Notes under the pieces: model-generated
What the model was told of the DNA's origin: nothing
Databases searched by the model: none
What the model saw: only the letters and a program-made list of their open reading frames with translations
Origin: Candidatus Poribacteria bacterium
Lineage (GTDB): Bacteria > Poribacteria > WGA-4E > UBA9662
DNA: 17,193 nt
Reading direction: 5' to 3'
Assembly (NCBI GenBank): GCA_002729015.1
Contig: PBVO01000048.1
Span: forward strand, 34,660 to 51,852
Program-made: the position numbers and the translations under genes
Shown here: in pieces, positions 1 through 7,334 of the stretch
Layout of the letters: each line of letters starts with the position of its first letter
Position numbering within the stretch: the first letter of the stretch is position 1

Positions 1-402
1 CAAAGAATTGCCAAAAACATTTTAGAGTTGGTGGTTGCTGATTGGCTTTCCCGCCGAGTAGATCTAGTCGAAACCCTGAACAATCTACGTACTAATGCTT
101 ACCAAATGGCTATGGAAATTCAAAAAGGAGATGTAGATAAATTCAGTCAATTATTAGTCAATTATTTTGAAGGTAAAAAAGTATTGAACCCACAAACTAC
201 GAATCCACAAATCAATAGACTTATTAACCGTGATTATTGTCTCGCTTGGAATATTGCTGGTGCAGGTGGAGGCGGGTTCTTGATACTTCTTGCTAAAGAT
301 GCTGATTCGCGTCGCTTGATGGAGCAATATTTAATTGACTATTCTGCTACGATATATGATTGGGATTTTGCTAACGGGTACGTCGTTGATTCACTCCCAT
401 AA
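1..402 (+). CDS. GHMP-family sugar kinase, C-terminal part (fucokinase/FKP-like), 5'-truncated by the window
   Basis: The frame is open to the first base, so the gene starts outside the window and only about 133 C-terminal residues are present. An in-frame TTG at 28 is just an internal codon. The diagnostic piece is the glycine-rich third GHMP motif AGAGGGGFLILLAKD (around bases 256-300), which shapes the phosphate-binding site. Before it, a helical segment (LVETLNNLRTNAYQMAMEI) is followed by NPQINRLI, an arrangement I recall from the C-terminal kinase part of bifunctional fucokinase/fucose-1-phosphate guanylyltransferase and from heptose-7-phosphate kinases. The family phosphorylates a sugar with ATP in the cytoplasm. 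The end (WDFANGYVVDSL) also resembles FKP-type tails. The exact sugar cannot be told from this fragment. The next gene is 192 bases downstream with its own ribosome-binding site, so co-transcription is uncertain. Confidence 0.8.
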   Translation, partial: QRIAKNILELVVADWLSRRVDLVETLNNLRTNAYQMAMEIQKGDVDKFSQLLVNYFEGKKVLNPQTTNPQINRLINRDYCLAWNIAGAGGGGFLILLAKDADSRRLMEQYLIDYSATIYDWDFANGYVVDSLP

Positions 403-594
403 CAAGTATTTAGTATTCTTTCTTAAGGAGCTAAAGACTCATTCGTAGAAAAGATAACGCCAACTAGTATTCTCCTGTTTTCGAGTCGCATGGTCGTGGA
501 GTGATATATAAGTGCTACAGAATGGCCTCGATTACAACGGGATAAGATCAAATTATGAAGAGAGACTAACTTTTCAGGTCAACGGGAGGTAACG

Positions 595-1680
595 ATGCCG
601 GTTAAGTTCAAAAAAACGCTTATTTCAGAAGAAACCTACGAAACAGCTGCAGCTTTCGACGTTGATGGTGATGGAGTTTTAGATATTGTATCTGGAGGTT
701 GGTGGTACAAAGGTCCCAATTTTAAAGAGCGTTATAAGATATGTGATGTTATGCCGGATGGTGAATATTACGATGATTTTTCCACAATCCCTCTGGATGT
801 TAATGGCAACGGGCGTACCGACTTTATTACAGGTGGTTGGTTTGGTTGCCATATACGTTGGATGGAAAACCCAAGAGACCTAAATCAAGAATGGGTCCAA
901 CATATTATTGCTGATTGCGGTAATGTTGAAACCACTAGGGCTTGGGATGTTGATGGCGATGGTCTGCTTGAAATTGTACCGAACACCCCATCAACACCTC
1001 TGATTGTCTATAAACTGATCGTAGACAAAAATGGTCAAGGACAAGGCGAATTTGTGAGACACCAAATTTATGATTTCGGCCAAGGACATGGTCTCGGCTT
1101 CGGTGATGTTACTGGTAACGGTCGTGGCGATTTTATACTCAATCATGGCTGGTTAGAATCTCCCGAAGACACCTACGGTGGAGACTGGAAGTTTCACGCT
1201 GATTTCGATCTTGGTTCGGCTAGTGTACCGATTTTGGTAGTAGACGTGAATGGAGATGGTCTCAACGATCTCATCGTTGGTCAAGCTCACCCTTATGGCT
1301 TAGACTGGTGGGAGCAACAGATTAGTTCGACTGGTAAACGAACATGGGTGAAGCATCCCATTGACCCCTATAATTCCCAATACCATGACATCCAATGGAT
1401 CGACATTGACGGTGATGGTGAATGTGAATTGGTAACTGGTAAAAGATATAGGGCGCATTGTGGTAATGATCCGGGGGCCAATGATGACCTTGGCATCTAC
1501 TATTTCAAGTGGAATGGCAAATCTTTTTCAAAACAAGTAATCGACTATGGTCCAGCTGGAACTGGCTCAGGTTGTGGCATCTATTTTCATGCTGTGGATA
1601 TTAATAATAACGGTTTGATAGATATAGTTGCACCGGGGAAAGACGGACTCCACCTGTTCCAAAATTTGGGAATTACCTAA
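595..1680 (+). CDS. FG-GAP/VCBS repeat protein, seven-bladed beta-propeller, no signal peptide
   Basis: The protein has 361 residues and seven Asp-rich blade motifs of the D-x-[DN]-G-[DN]-G type. They begin near residues 24 (VDGDGVLDIV), 68 (DVNGNGRTDF), 118 (DVDGDGLLEI), 171 (DVTGNGRGDF), 218 (DVNGDGLNDL), 272 (DIDGDGECEL) and 335 (DINNNGLIDI). Seven evenly spaced repeats predict a complete beta-propeller with Ca2+-binding loops. The ATG at 595 follows a good Shine-Dalgarno GGGAGG at 584-589. The N-terminus (MPVKFKKTLISEE) is charged and has no hydrophobic stretch, so no Sec signal is visible, although propellers of this kind are often exported. The segments LVTGKRYRAHCGNDPG and IVAPGKDGLHLFQN match a conserved version I recall from Planctomycetes and Poribacteria, usually annotated only as VCBS repeat-containing. 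Some relatives form the propeller part of aldos-2-ulose dehydratase, but no cupin domain is present. Enzymatic function is unknown. Confidence 0.88.
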   Translation: MPVKFKKTLISEETYETAAAFDVDGDGVLDIVSGGWWYKGPNFKERYKICDVMPDGEYYDDFSTIPLDVNGNGRTDFITGGWFGCHIRWMENPRDLNQEWVQHIIADCGNVETTRAWDVDGDGLLEIVPNTPSTPLIVYKLIVDKNGQGQGEFVRHQIYDFGQGHGLGFGDVTGNGRGDFILNHGWLESPEDTYGGDWKFHADFDLGSASVPILVVDVNGDGLNDLIVGQAHPYGLDWWEQQISSTGKRTWVKHPIDPYNSQYHDIQWIDIDGDGECELVTGKRYRAHCGNDPGANDDLGIYYFKWNGKSFSKQVIDYGPAGTGSGCGIYFHAVDINNNGLIDIVAPGKDGLHLFQNLGIT

Positions 1681-1727
1681 GGAAAAATAGGACATAATTT
1701 CTTGGTATTTAACACCAAAATAAATTT

Positions 1728-1768
1728 GATCGAGAAGAAAAAACATATCATGGTCTTTCTTCTCGATC
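1728..1768 (+). terminator. 13-bp perfect hairpin behind the propeller gene, possible terminator
   Basis: Bases 1728-1740 (GATCGAGAAGAAA) pair perfectly with 1756-1768 (TTTCTTCTCGATC) across a 15-base loop. The hairpin lies 47 bases after the stop of the propeller gene and 91 bases before the LamG start. It is followed by TGATTATAATTT rather than a clean T-run, so it may be a weak terminator, a transcript-stabilising stem or a protein site. The structure is certain; the role is inferred. Confidence 0.5.
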
Positions 1769-1859
1769 TGATTATAATTTGTAGACAAGATTAAAGATCG
1801 ATGATAGACTTGTGGTCATTTTCGAAATTTATGATGTGTGATTAGGAGTACAAACCTGT

Positions 1860-2636
1860 ATGAAGAAAATATTAATTGTTTTAACCCTAATTCTATCCGT
1901 GGCCTTCTTGGGACAAGCGGCTGAAATTACAGATGGCCTAGTGCTGTATATGCCGCTGGATGAAGGGACTGGAAAAAAAGTAAAAGACTTGTCGGAGACA
2001 AAAGCCGAAGGTGAATTGAAAGGTGGAAAGTGGGTTGATGGGAAATTTGGCAAAGCTTTACAATTTAAGGCGGCTCAAGAAAAGGTAGTTGTGGATGATA
2101 ACAAAGCCTTCCACATCGAAGGTGCAATCACTCAAGCAGCTTGGGTTCAATTAGATCAGCTGCCTAGTGCTCACGCCATTGTTTTCGGTACTCGGTCGGG
2201 AGGTGGCCGTAACATTGGTTTTGGTTACGGAATGAATCCTGGTAATGGAATAAAAGTTTGGACTAATGACAAAGGCGGCGGATTCAAAGATATCAATGAT
2301 AACAAGACTAAACTCAAAACCGGTACATGGTACTACTTAGCTTATACTCATACTGACGATGATAAAGGTATGGTTAAGATTTATGTAGACGGGAAAGTCA
2401 CTTATGAGGAAAAATCTGGTAACCCAGTTGCGCCTGCAGGCTCACCTGATGTAGTTCAAATTGGAACTTGGAATGGTGAAAAATGGCCCGGCATCGTGGA
2501 CGAAGTTCGGATGTGGAATAGGGCTTTGTCCGCAGAAGAAATTCAGTTTAGCATGGAAGCTGGTGAGGAGAAATTCATGGCAGTTCAACCAACAGCTAAA
2601 TTAGCTGCCACTTGGGGAAGACTCAAAGTCCAATAA
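1860..2636 (+). CDS. Secreted LamG / concanavalin A-like jelly-roll protein
   Basis: The product has 258 residues. Residues 1-21 form a Sec signal peptide: MKK, then the hydrophobic run ILIVLTLILSVAFLG, then a likely cleavage after GQA or QAA. The mature part is one LamG-like jelly roll (about 23-235). It opens with DGLVLYMPLDEG, continues through GKFGKALQF (61-69) and FHIEGAITQAAWVQL (84-98), and closes with KIYVDGK (173-179) and GIVDEVRMWNRALSAEEI (211-228), the standard LamG hallmark. Such domains bind carbohydrate or act as adhesive modules in the periplasm or outside the cell. The last residues (AVQPTAKLAATWGRLK) look like tails I recall from Poribacteria LamG proteins; that is memory, not a search. 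AGGAG at 1844-1848 lies 11 bases before the ATG. No catalytic domain is attached, so binding rather than hydrolysis is the likely role. Confidence 0.88.
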   Translation: MKKILIVLTLILSVAFLGQAAEITDGLVLYMPLDEGTGKKVKDLSETKAEGELKGGKWVDGKFGKALQFKAAQEKVVVDDNKAFHIEGAITQAAWVQLDQLPSAHAIVFGTRSGGGRNIGFGYGMNPGNGIKVWTNDKGGGFKDINDNKTKLKTGTWYYLAYTHTDDDKGMVKIYVDGKVTYEEKSGNPVAPAGSPDVVQIGTWNGEKWPGIVDEVRMWNRALSAEEIQFSMEAGEEKFMAVQPTAKLAATWGRLKVQ

Positions 2637-2663
2637 TAAAACTTACATATCATTTGGATTAGC

Positions 2664-2713
2664 AAATACCAGCCGACCTTACCTATGAGTAACGGTTGAG
2701 CTGGTATTTTTTT
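2664..2713 (+). terminator. Strong Rho-independent terminator after the LamG gene
   Basis: The arm AAATACCAGC (2664-2673) pairs perfectly with GCTGGTATTT (2700-2709). The stem continues inward past a bulged A at 2699, with CGACC (2674-2678) pairing to GGTTG (2694-2698, one G-U pair). A run of seven T at 2707-2713 follows. This is a textbook intrinsic terminator. It ends the LamG transcript and separates it from the five-gene operon that begins about 85 bases later. Confidence 0.9.
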
Positions 2714-2739
2714 GATCGTTTTCCAATTTTGAATTTAAT
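2712..2739 (+). promoter_or_regulatory. Candidate promoter for the five-gene operon
   Basis: TTGATC (2712-2717) and TTTAAT (2734-2739) are separated by 16 bases and lie 58 bases before the TTG start of the first dioxygenase, just at the edge of the preceding terminator. They fit a sigma-70-like -35/-10 pair loosely. The host's sigma factor preferences are unknown, so this is only the best candidate seen in the short gap after the terminator. Confidence 0.25.
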
Positions 2740-2779
2740 CTTGAGAAATGGATGAAGTTTCGCCAACAATATGCAATAT

Positions 2780-2785
2780 GGAGGT
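2780..2785 (+). promoter_or_regulatory. Ribosome-binding site that selects a TTG start
   Basis: GGAGGT at 2780-2785 is a near-perfect Shine-Dalgarno 11 bases before TTG 2797. The first in-frame ATG (2809) is 23 bases from it, which is too far, so TTG is preferred as the start of the first dioxygenase. Confidence 0.7.
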
Positions 2786-2796
2786 AAAACTAAATT

Positions 2797-3642
2797 TTGA
2801 AGAAAGATATGTTCTTGTGCGATCAACAAATTATGCAGTGGCAGACAGATGGTTATCTTTTACTAAAACATGCTATTCCAAACGTACTGATCGAGGCAAT
2901 CAAACAGCAATTTGCTCAGATGGTCGATAGCATCATAAGTGAATTACAAGTAGAAGGACTCATTCAACAAGATGGTTCAGATTTACCTTTTGAAGAACGG
3001 CTACATACTGTAGCCGGAAATTATGCCAATCGCTTCGGCCGCTCTTGGCGTCAGCAAGTACTAGGCCAACCGATTTACGATTTGTATCGAACCCCAGCTC
3101 TAGTGTCTGCTATTAATCAAATTACGGGTACCGATGTTATAGGCCATCCAGTTTTTAACGCACGCCCTAAGTTGCCAGGTCAGCAACTGACAGTGGTACC
3201 ATGGCATCAGGACAGTGGTTACTTTGGTTCCGATAGCGAACAGGCTCTAATCCCCACTGTTTGGATACCTCTGGTACCTGTCGATTCGACTAATGGTTGT
3301 CTGCAGCTAGTAATTGGCTCGCATCGCCTAGGCTTACTAACACATCATACTGAAGCAAGAGAAGGCCAGTTTCTAGAAGTAATGGATCAATTTGTTGACA
3401 AGAGTAAAGTTGTAACTTGTCCGATGGAAATCGGGGACGCACTACTCTTCCATAACTTAACCTTACATCGGTCAACAGCTCACACGAATAACAAGACTAT
3501 CCGTTGGGCTATTGACATTCGTTATTTACGGGATGGCGATGATGGTGGTAGTGTATATTGGAACGACCCAGAATTTAAATGGGTGATATCTAGTCAGACT
3601 CAGCCTATTACTTCGTTTGAAAAATGGCTGTCAAAATGGTAA
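2797..3642 (+). CDS. Phytanoyl-CoA dioxygenase (PhyH) family Fe(II)/2-oxoglutarate oxygenase, first copy
   Basis: The 281-residue length is usual for PhyH-family proteins. The facial triad is visible: H137-x-D139 in VVPWHQDSGYFG, and H224 in LLFHNLTLHRSTAH. R236 (NNKTIRWAIDIRY) is in the expected place to bind the 2-oxoglutarate carboxylate. The segment CLQLVIGSHRLG before the distal histidine is also typical. The N-terminal part contains the family-like phrase QWQTDGYLLLKHAI. All ligands are present, so the enzyme should be active and cytoplasmic, coupling decarboxylation of 2-oxoglutarate to hydroxylation of an unknown substrate. The family is far broader than phytanoyl-CoA, and no substrate should be read from the name. 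The start is TTG, chosen from GGAGGT at 2780. It is the first gene of a five-gene run, 30 bases before a second, divergent PhyH gene. Confidence 0.9.
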   Translation: MKKDMFLCDQQIMQWQTDGYLLLKHAIPNVLIEAIKQQFAQMVDSIISELQVEGLIQQDGSDLPFEERLHTVAGNYANRFGRSWRQQVLGQPIYDLYRTPALVSAINQITGTDVIGHPVFNARPKLPGQQLTVVPWHQDSGYFGSDSEQALIPTVWIPLVPVDSTNGCLQLVIGSHRLGLLTHHTEAREGQFLEVMDQFVDKSKVVTCPMEIGDALLFHNLTLHRSTAHTNNKTIRWAIDIRYLRDGDDGGSVYWNDPEFKWVISSQTQPITSFEKWLSKW

Positions 3643-3672
3643 TTCTTTCTCATAACCATAAAGAGTACTAAG

Positions 3673-4503
3673 ATGAAAAAGATAACTGACCATCTAGTAG
3701 AATATAGAGAAAATGGGTTTACGGTCTTTCCTGGTTTGTTTTCTGAGAACCAGATGCAAGAATGGCGCAAAAAACATACTGAACTAATGTCAGACTATGA
3801 TCAACGAACATGGTTTGGAAATATGCTAGAGTATGCTCCTAAGCTGATGTGGCCGGCAGTTAGCCACCCCATCTTGCTTGATTTTTTACAACAAGTGATG
3901 GGTCCTTTTGTTCAGCTAGATAACTTGACTTTAGCTGCGTTTCCTTCAATTACTGAGGATAATGCCAATGGGGTTGTGTCTGGCTGGCATCGTGATCGAT
4001 GGGCTCATTTGCCACAGGAAGGAGTCTATACAACACCGCTGGCTTCTAATGCGATTAGTTACTTACAGGATTTAACAGACGATTTTGGTCCACTACGGGT
4101 GATCATCGGCTCTCATCGTAAACCTATTACGATTGAGGAAGGTGAAAGTCGTCGCCGACCACACCCTGATGAAACTCTAATACATATGAAGGCGGGCGAT
4201 GTGATAGTTACCCACAATGGACTGATTCACTCAGGCTCACCAAATACTTCTGGTCAATTACGTTACTTTTTCAGTATATATTATAACTCGTGTTGGCTCA
4301 AGCATACGGATAATCATAATGGTCCCCTAACGCAACAACTACTAGCAGCCGCTCAGGAATGCAACAATTATCGGCACATGCGTCTTTTAGGAGATGACCC
4401 GCAGATGCCAAGTCGCTGCAATTCTGGTTTTTTACTAGCAGACGAATCGCAATGGCAGAAGTGGATTGAGGCGGATTATCAGGCACTAAAAACTAATAAT
4501 TGA
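3673..4503 (+). CDS. Phytanoyl-CoA dioxygenase (PhyH) family Fe(II)/2-oxoglutarate oxygenase, second copy
   Basis: The protein has 276 residues. It begins ITDHLVEYRENGFTVFPGLF, the typical PhyH opening in which a helix precedes the double-stranded beta-helix core. The metal triad is H106-x-D108 (SGWHRDRWAH) and H186 (THNGLIHSGSPNTSG). R197 (LRYFFSIYY) lies 11 residues after H186, the spacing expected for the 2-oxoglutarate-binding arginine. LRVIIGSHRKP matches the conserved strand before the distal ligand. It is clearly divergent from the preceding gene outside these motifs, so the pair are paralogues with probably different substrates or successive steps, not a recent duplication. The ATG at 3673 has only a weak purine stretch (AAAGAG) in front. 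The 30-base gap to the previous gene suggests translation from the same message. Substrate is unknown. Confidence 0.9.
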   Translation: MKKITDHLVEYRENGFTVFPGLFSENQMQEWRKKHTELMSDYDQRTWFGNMLEYAPKLMWPAVSHPILLDFLQQVMGPFVQLDNLTLAAFPSITEDNANGVVSGWHRDRWAHLPQEGVYTTPLASNAISYLQDLTDDFGPLRVIIGSHRKPITIEEGESRRRPHPDETLIHMKAGDVIVTHNGLIHSGSPNTSGQLRYFFSIYYNSCWLKHTDNHNGPLTQQLLAAAQECNNYRHMRLLGDDPQMPSRCNSGFLLADESQWQKWIEADYQALKTNN

Positions 4504-4538
4504 CGTTCTAATTTCAATGACTAACTGAAGGTTGGGTT

Positions 4539-5534
4539 ATGCGAAAGACGATCGGTATATTTACTCTTTTAATTGCAATTTTTTTACTGACTGGATTACT
4601 CGAATCTAATTTCTTCAGCAAAAAATCGTATTTTTTTGACGGCGGAAACATCTTTAATATGGCCAAATGGACGGGTTTGTTTGGAATTCTTGCCGTTGGT
4701 GTTTGTTTTGTAATTATAACAGGTGGCATTGATTTATCAATTGGCTCTCTGATTGGCTTAACGGGTGCTTTATTTCCACTTCTTCTGGTAGGAAAAGGTC
4801 TGCCGATTTTTACTGGCTTTGCAATTGTTCTTACATTGGCTATGACAATTGGATTAGTCCACGGGCTACTTATTACCAAATTAAAGCTACAACCATTTAT
4901 TGTTACCTTGTGTGGCCTTTTTATTTATCGTGGTATAGCCCGCTACATGACGGGTGAAATGAATCAAGGATTTGGTAATAGCTTTGGCAATCTACGTCAG
5001 TTGGTTAAATTTAAAGTCTTTGGCTTTATGCCAATGCCATTTATGAATTTAATCATTATTGGTATTATTGCTGCTGTATTTCTGAATTGTACAACTTATG
5101 GACGCTATTTGCTAGCTCTAGGAAGAAACGAAAGTGCGGCTCGTTATAGTGGCATTAATACTGATCGTATGGTAATAGTTGCTTACATTATCTGTTCTCT
5201 GTTAGCTGGTGTTGGTGGCATTCTATTTGCCTTAGAGCAAAATTCAGTGCAGCCATCTACCTTTGGTAATTTTTATGAACTTTATGCTATTGCTGGTGCA
5301 GTTTTAGGTGGATGTAGCCTACGTGGGGGAGAAGGTGCAATTTTGGGAGTAATTTGTGGGGCAGCAATGCTGGAGGTTATTCGTAATGCTGTCATATTTT
5401 TGAATGTGAAGACCGAATCCGAGTTTACCGTTATCGGTTTTGTCATTTTAATCGGGGTAACGGTAGACGAATTGGTTAGGCGCTTTTCTGAACGACAAAT
5501 TAATATGCGCCACCAAAAAGAAATTGGTACTTAA
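4539..5534 (+). CDS. Sugar-type ABC transporter permease (RbsC/XylH/AraH family)
   Basis: The protein has 331 residues and many hydrophobic segments throughout, consistent with the usual ribose-type inner-membrane permease. Diagnostic motifs are TGGIDLSIGS (61-70), GRYLLALGRNESAARYSGI (188-206, the cytoplasmic loop that contacts the ATPase) and GGCSLRGGEGAILG (257-270). The family imports pentoses, hexoses, autoinducer-2 or related polyols together with a periplasmic binding protein and an RbsA-type ATPase. Neither partner is in this window, so the permease is orphaned here and may share components encoded elsewhere. It sits 35 bases after the second dioxygenase and 3 bases before the next gene, so it is almost surely co-expressed with them. 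The ATG at 4539 has only a weak Shine-Dalgarno (GAAGGT at about 4526). The ligand is not predictable. Confidence 0.9.
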   Translation: MRKTIGIFTLLIAIFLLTGLLESNFFSKKSYFFDGGNIFNMAKWTGLFGILAVGVCFVIITGGIDLSIGSLIGLTGALFPLLLVGKGLPIFTGFAIVLTLAMTIGLVHGLLITKLKLQPFIVTLCGLFIYRGIARYMTGEMNQGFGNSFGNLRQLVKFKVFGFMPMPFMNLIIIGIIAAVFLNCTTYGRYLLALGRNESAARYSGINTDRMVIVAYIICSLLAGVGGILFALEQNSVQPSTFGNFYELYAIAGAVLGGCSLRGGEGAILGVICGAAMLEVIRNAVIFLNVKTESEFTVIGFVILIGVTVDELVRRFSERQINMRHQKEIGT

Positions 5535-5537
5535 AGC

Positions 5538-7289
5538 ATGATTAAACATAGCTATTTCAATCTTTCCCGTACGTCAAAACTATCACACACCTTCGAAAAG
5601 ATAAAATTAAGCTTACTTTTAATAAAAATCGTTATTGTACCGATAGCGATCGGTCAAGAGACGCCAAATTTCTTGGATATCACAGCACTTTCCGGTATTA
5701 CTTTCAAACACAATAGCGGCTCATTTGGCCAAAAATACCTCCCGGAAACTATGGGACCAGGCTGCGCTTTTATTGACTATAATAATGATGGAAGACAAGA
5801 TATTTTGTTGGCTAACGGTAAAGATTGGCCGAATCATGAAACCAGTCGTCGACAAACTATGGCTCTTTATCGGAATGAAGGAGACCTAGATGGAAATGGT
5901 GTCCCAGAGTTTTCAGATCAAACTTCTGCGGCCAAGTTGGACGAGTCGAATTATGGCTTGGGTTTAGCGGTAGCAGACTATGATAATGATGGAGATGATG
6001 ATTTTTACTTGAGTTGTTTGGCAAACGACCGACTGTTTGAGAATCAAGGAGATGGAACATTCATTGATAAAACGGAGACTGCAGGCATCTACAACCCTGG
6101 TTTTGGTACCAGTTGTGCTTGGTTCGACTATGATGGAAACGGTGATCTAGATCTTTTCGTTGCTAATTATGTGGATTGGTCTATCGAATCTGATCTCTTT
6201 TGTACATTGGATGGCACACATAAATCCTACTGTACACCAGAGTCGTATGATGGACAATCGAGTAGGCTATTCCGGAATCGAGGAGACGGTACCTTTTCTG
6301 ACATCAGTCGAATCGCTCGTATTGAGGATCAAGTTAGTAAGTCTCTTGGTGTGTGTATATTCGATTGTAATTCTGACGGGTTACCTGATATTTTTGAAGC
6401 AAACGATACTCAACCCAACAAACTGTACCAAAATAACGGGGATGGAACATTTATCGAGCAAGGAATGATCTACGGCGTGGCCTTTAGCGAGGATGGTAAG
6501 GCTACTGGTGCAATGGGAGTTGATGCCGGCGATTATGATGGGTCAGGTCGTGAAGGTTTAGTCGTTGGGAATTTTTCAAACGAGATGATTAATCTATACC
6601 ATAATGAAGGTGGTTTTTTTATTGATGATGCGCCTGTAGCTAATGTAGGAAGTAGTAGTTTGTTGACCTTAACTTTTGGATGTTTTTTCTTCGATTTTGA
6701 TCTTGATGGTCGGCTGGATATCTTCGCTGCTAACGGTCATTTAGAGGACGAAATTAATACAGTACAAAGTGAAGTAACCTACGCTCAGCGACCACATCTA
6801 TTCCGGAATACTGGTAATAGCTCCTTTCTGGATGTTGTAACTGATGCTGGTGAAGATTTACAGAAGCCAATTGTTGGCCGCGGTGCAGCTTACGGTGACA
6901 TTGACAATGATGGGGATTGGGATTTGCTGGTCACGACCTGTGAAGGGCCGGCCTATTTATATCGTAACGACACCATCATAAATACAGAGGTACTTTCTAA
7001 TCGTTCGTGGATCAAGATTAAACTAGTTGGAAACCAATCCAACCGAAATGGTATTGGAGCTAAAGTTACTGTTAAAACGGCCGGGGGCCAGCAAACCAGA
7101 ACACTACGTTCTGGTGCAAGCTACTGTTCGCAGAGTGAGTTGTCAATTATATTTGGGTTAGGGACGAGTAAAACGATAGAGCAACTAACAGTGGATTGGC
7201 CACTATCAGTGGCAAACAAAAAACGTCATCAGACTCTATTAAGTAATATTAAGGTCAATCAACATCTAACGATTCGAGAAAGTAATTAA
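5538..7289 (+). CDS. Exported CRTAC1-like FG-GAP/VCBS protein with C-terminal ASPIC/UnbV domain
   Basis: The protein has 583 residues. Residues 1-39 look like a long signal peptide: a basic N-region, the hydrophobic core LSLLLIKIVIVPIAIG, then QE. The phrase FKHNSGSFGQKYLPETMG (56-73) is characteristic of the CRTAC1/ASPIC family. FG-GAP/VCBS calcium-loop repeats follow near residues 80 (DYNNDGRQDI), 147 (DYDNDGDDDF), 197 (DYDGNGDLDL), 276, 332, 386 (DFDLDGRLDI) and 453 (GDIDNDGDWDLL). These suggest a seven-bladed propeller. The ASPIC/UnbV module spans about 503-572 (NRNGIGAKV, LRSGASYCSQSELSIIFGLG, VDWP). The role of these secreted proteins is not established; extracellular binding is a guess. 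The ATG lies 3 bases after the permease stop, implying translational coupling. An exported protein coupled to an importer permease hints at a common substrate. Confidence 0.92.
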   Translation: MIKHSYFNLSRTSKLSHTFEKIKLSLLLIKIVIVPIAIGQETPNFLDITALSGITFKHNSGSFGQKYLPETMGPGCAFIDYNNDGRQDILLANGKDWPNHETSRRQTMALYRNEGDLDGNGVPEFSDQTSAAKLDESNYGLGLAVADYDNDGDDDFYLSCLANDRLFENQGDGTFIDKTETAGIYNPGFGTSCAWFDYDGNGDLDLFVANYVDWSIESDLFCTLDGTHKSYCTPESYDGQSSRLFRNRGDGTFSDISRIARIEDQVSKSLGVCIFDCNSDGLPDIFEANDTQPNKLYQNNGDGTFIEQGMIYGVAFSEDGKATGAMGVDAGDYDGSGREGLVVGNFSNEMINLYHNEGGFFIDDAPVANVGSSSLLTLTFGCFFFDFDLDGRLDIFAANGHLEDEINTVQSEVTYAQRPHLFRNTGNSSFLDVVTDAGEDLQKPIVGRGAAYGDIDNDGDWDLLVTTCEGPAYLYRNDTIINTEVLSNRSWIKIKLVGNQSNRNGIGAKVTVKTAGGQQTRTLRSGASYCSQSELSIIFGLGTSKTIEQLTVDWPLSVANKKRHQTLLSNIKVNQHLTIRESN

Positions 7290-7316
7290 AATTTACCATT
7301 AAAAAATAATAGTTTT

Positions 7317-7324
7317 GAGGAGGT
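7317..7324 (+). promoter_or_regulatory. Strong ribosome-binding site that selects a GTG start
   Basis: GAGGAGGT at 7317-7324 is nearly the full anti-Shine-Dalgarno complement. It is 10 bases before GTG 7335, which fixes GTG as the start of the hydrolase. Confidence 0.8.
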
Positions 7325-7334
7325 TTATAAAAAC

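Noticed and set aside
2748..2930. 60-codon frame starting ATG 2748 in front of the first dioxygenase
   Set aside because: Mostly overlaps the dioxygenase in another frame and shows no known motif; the GGAGGT at 2780 serves TTG 2797.
4539..5534. A complete sugar ABC importer
   Set aside because: Only the permease is present; no Walker-type ATPase or periplasmic binding protein is encoded in the window.
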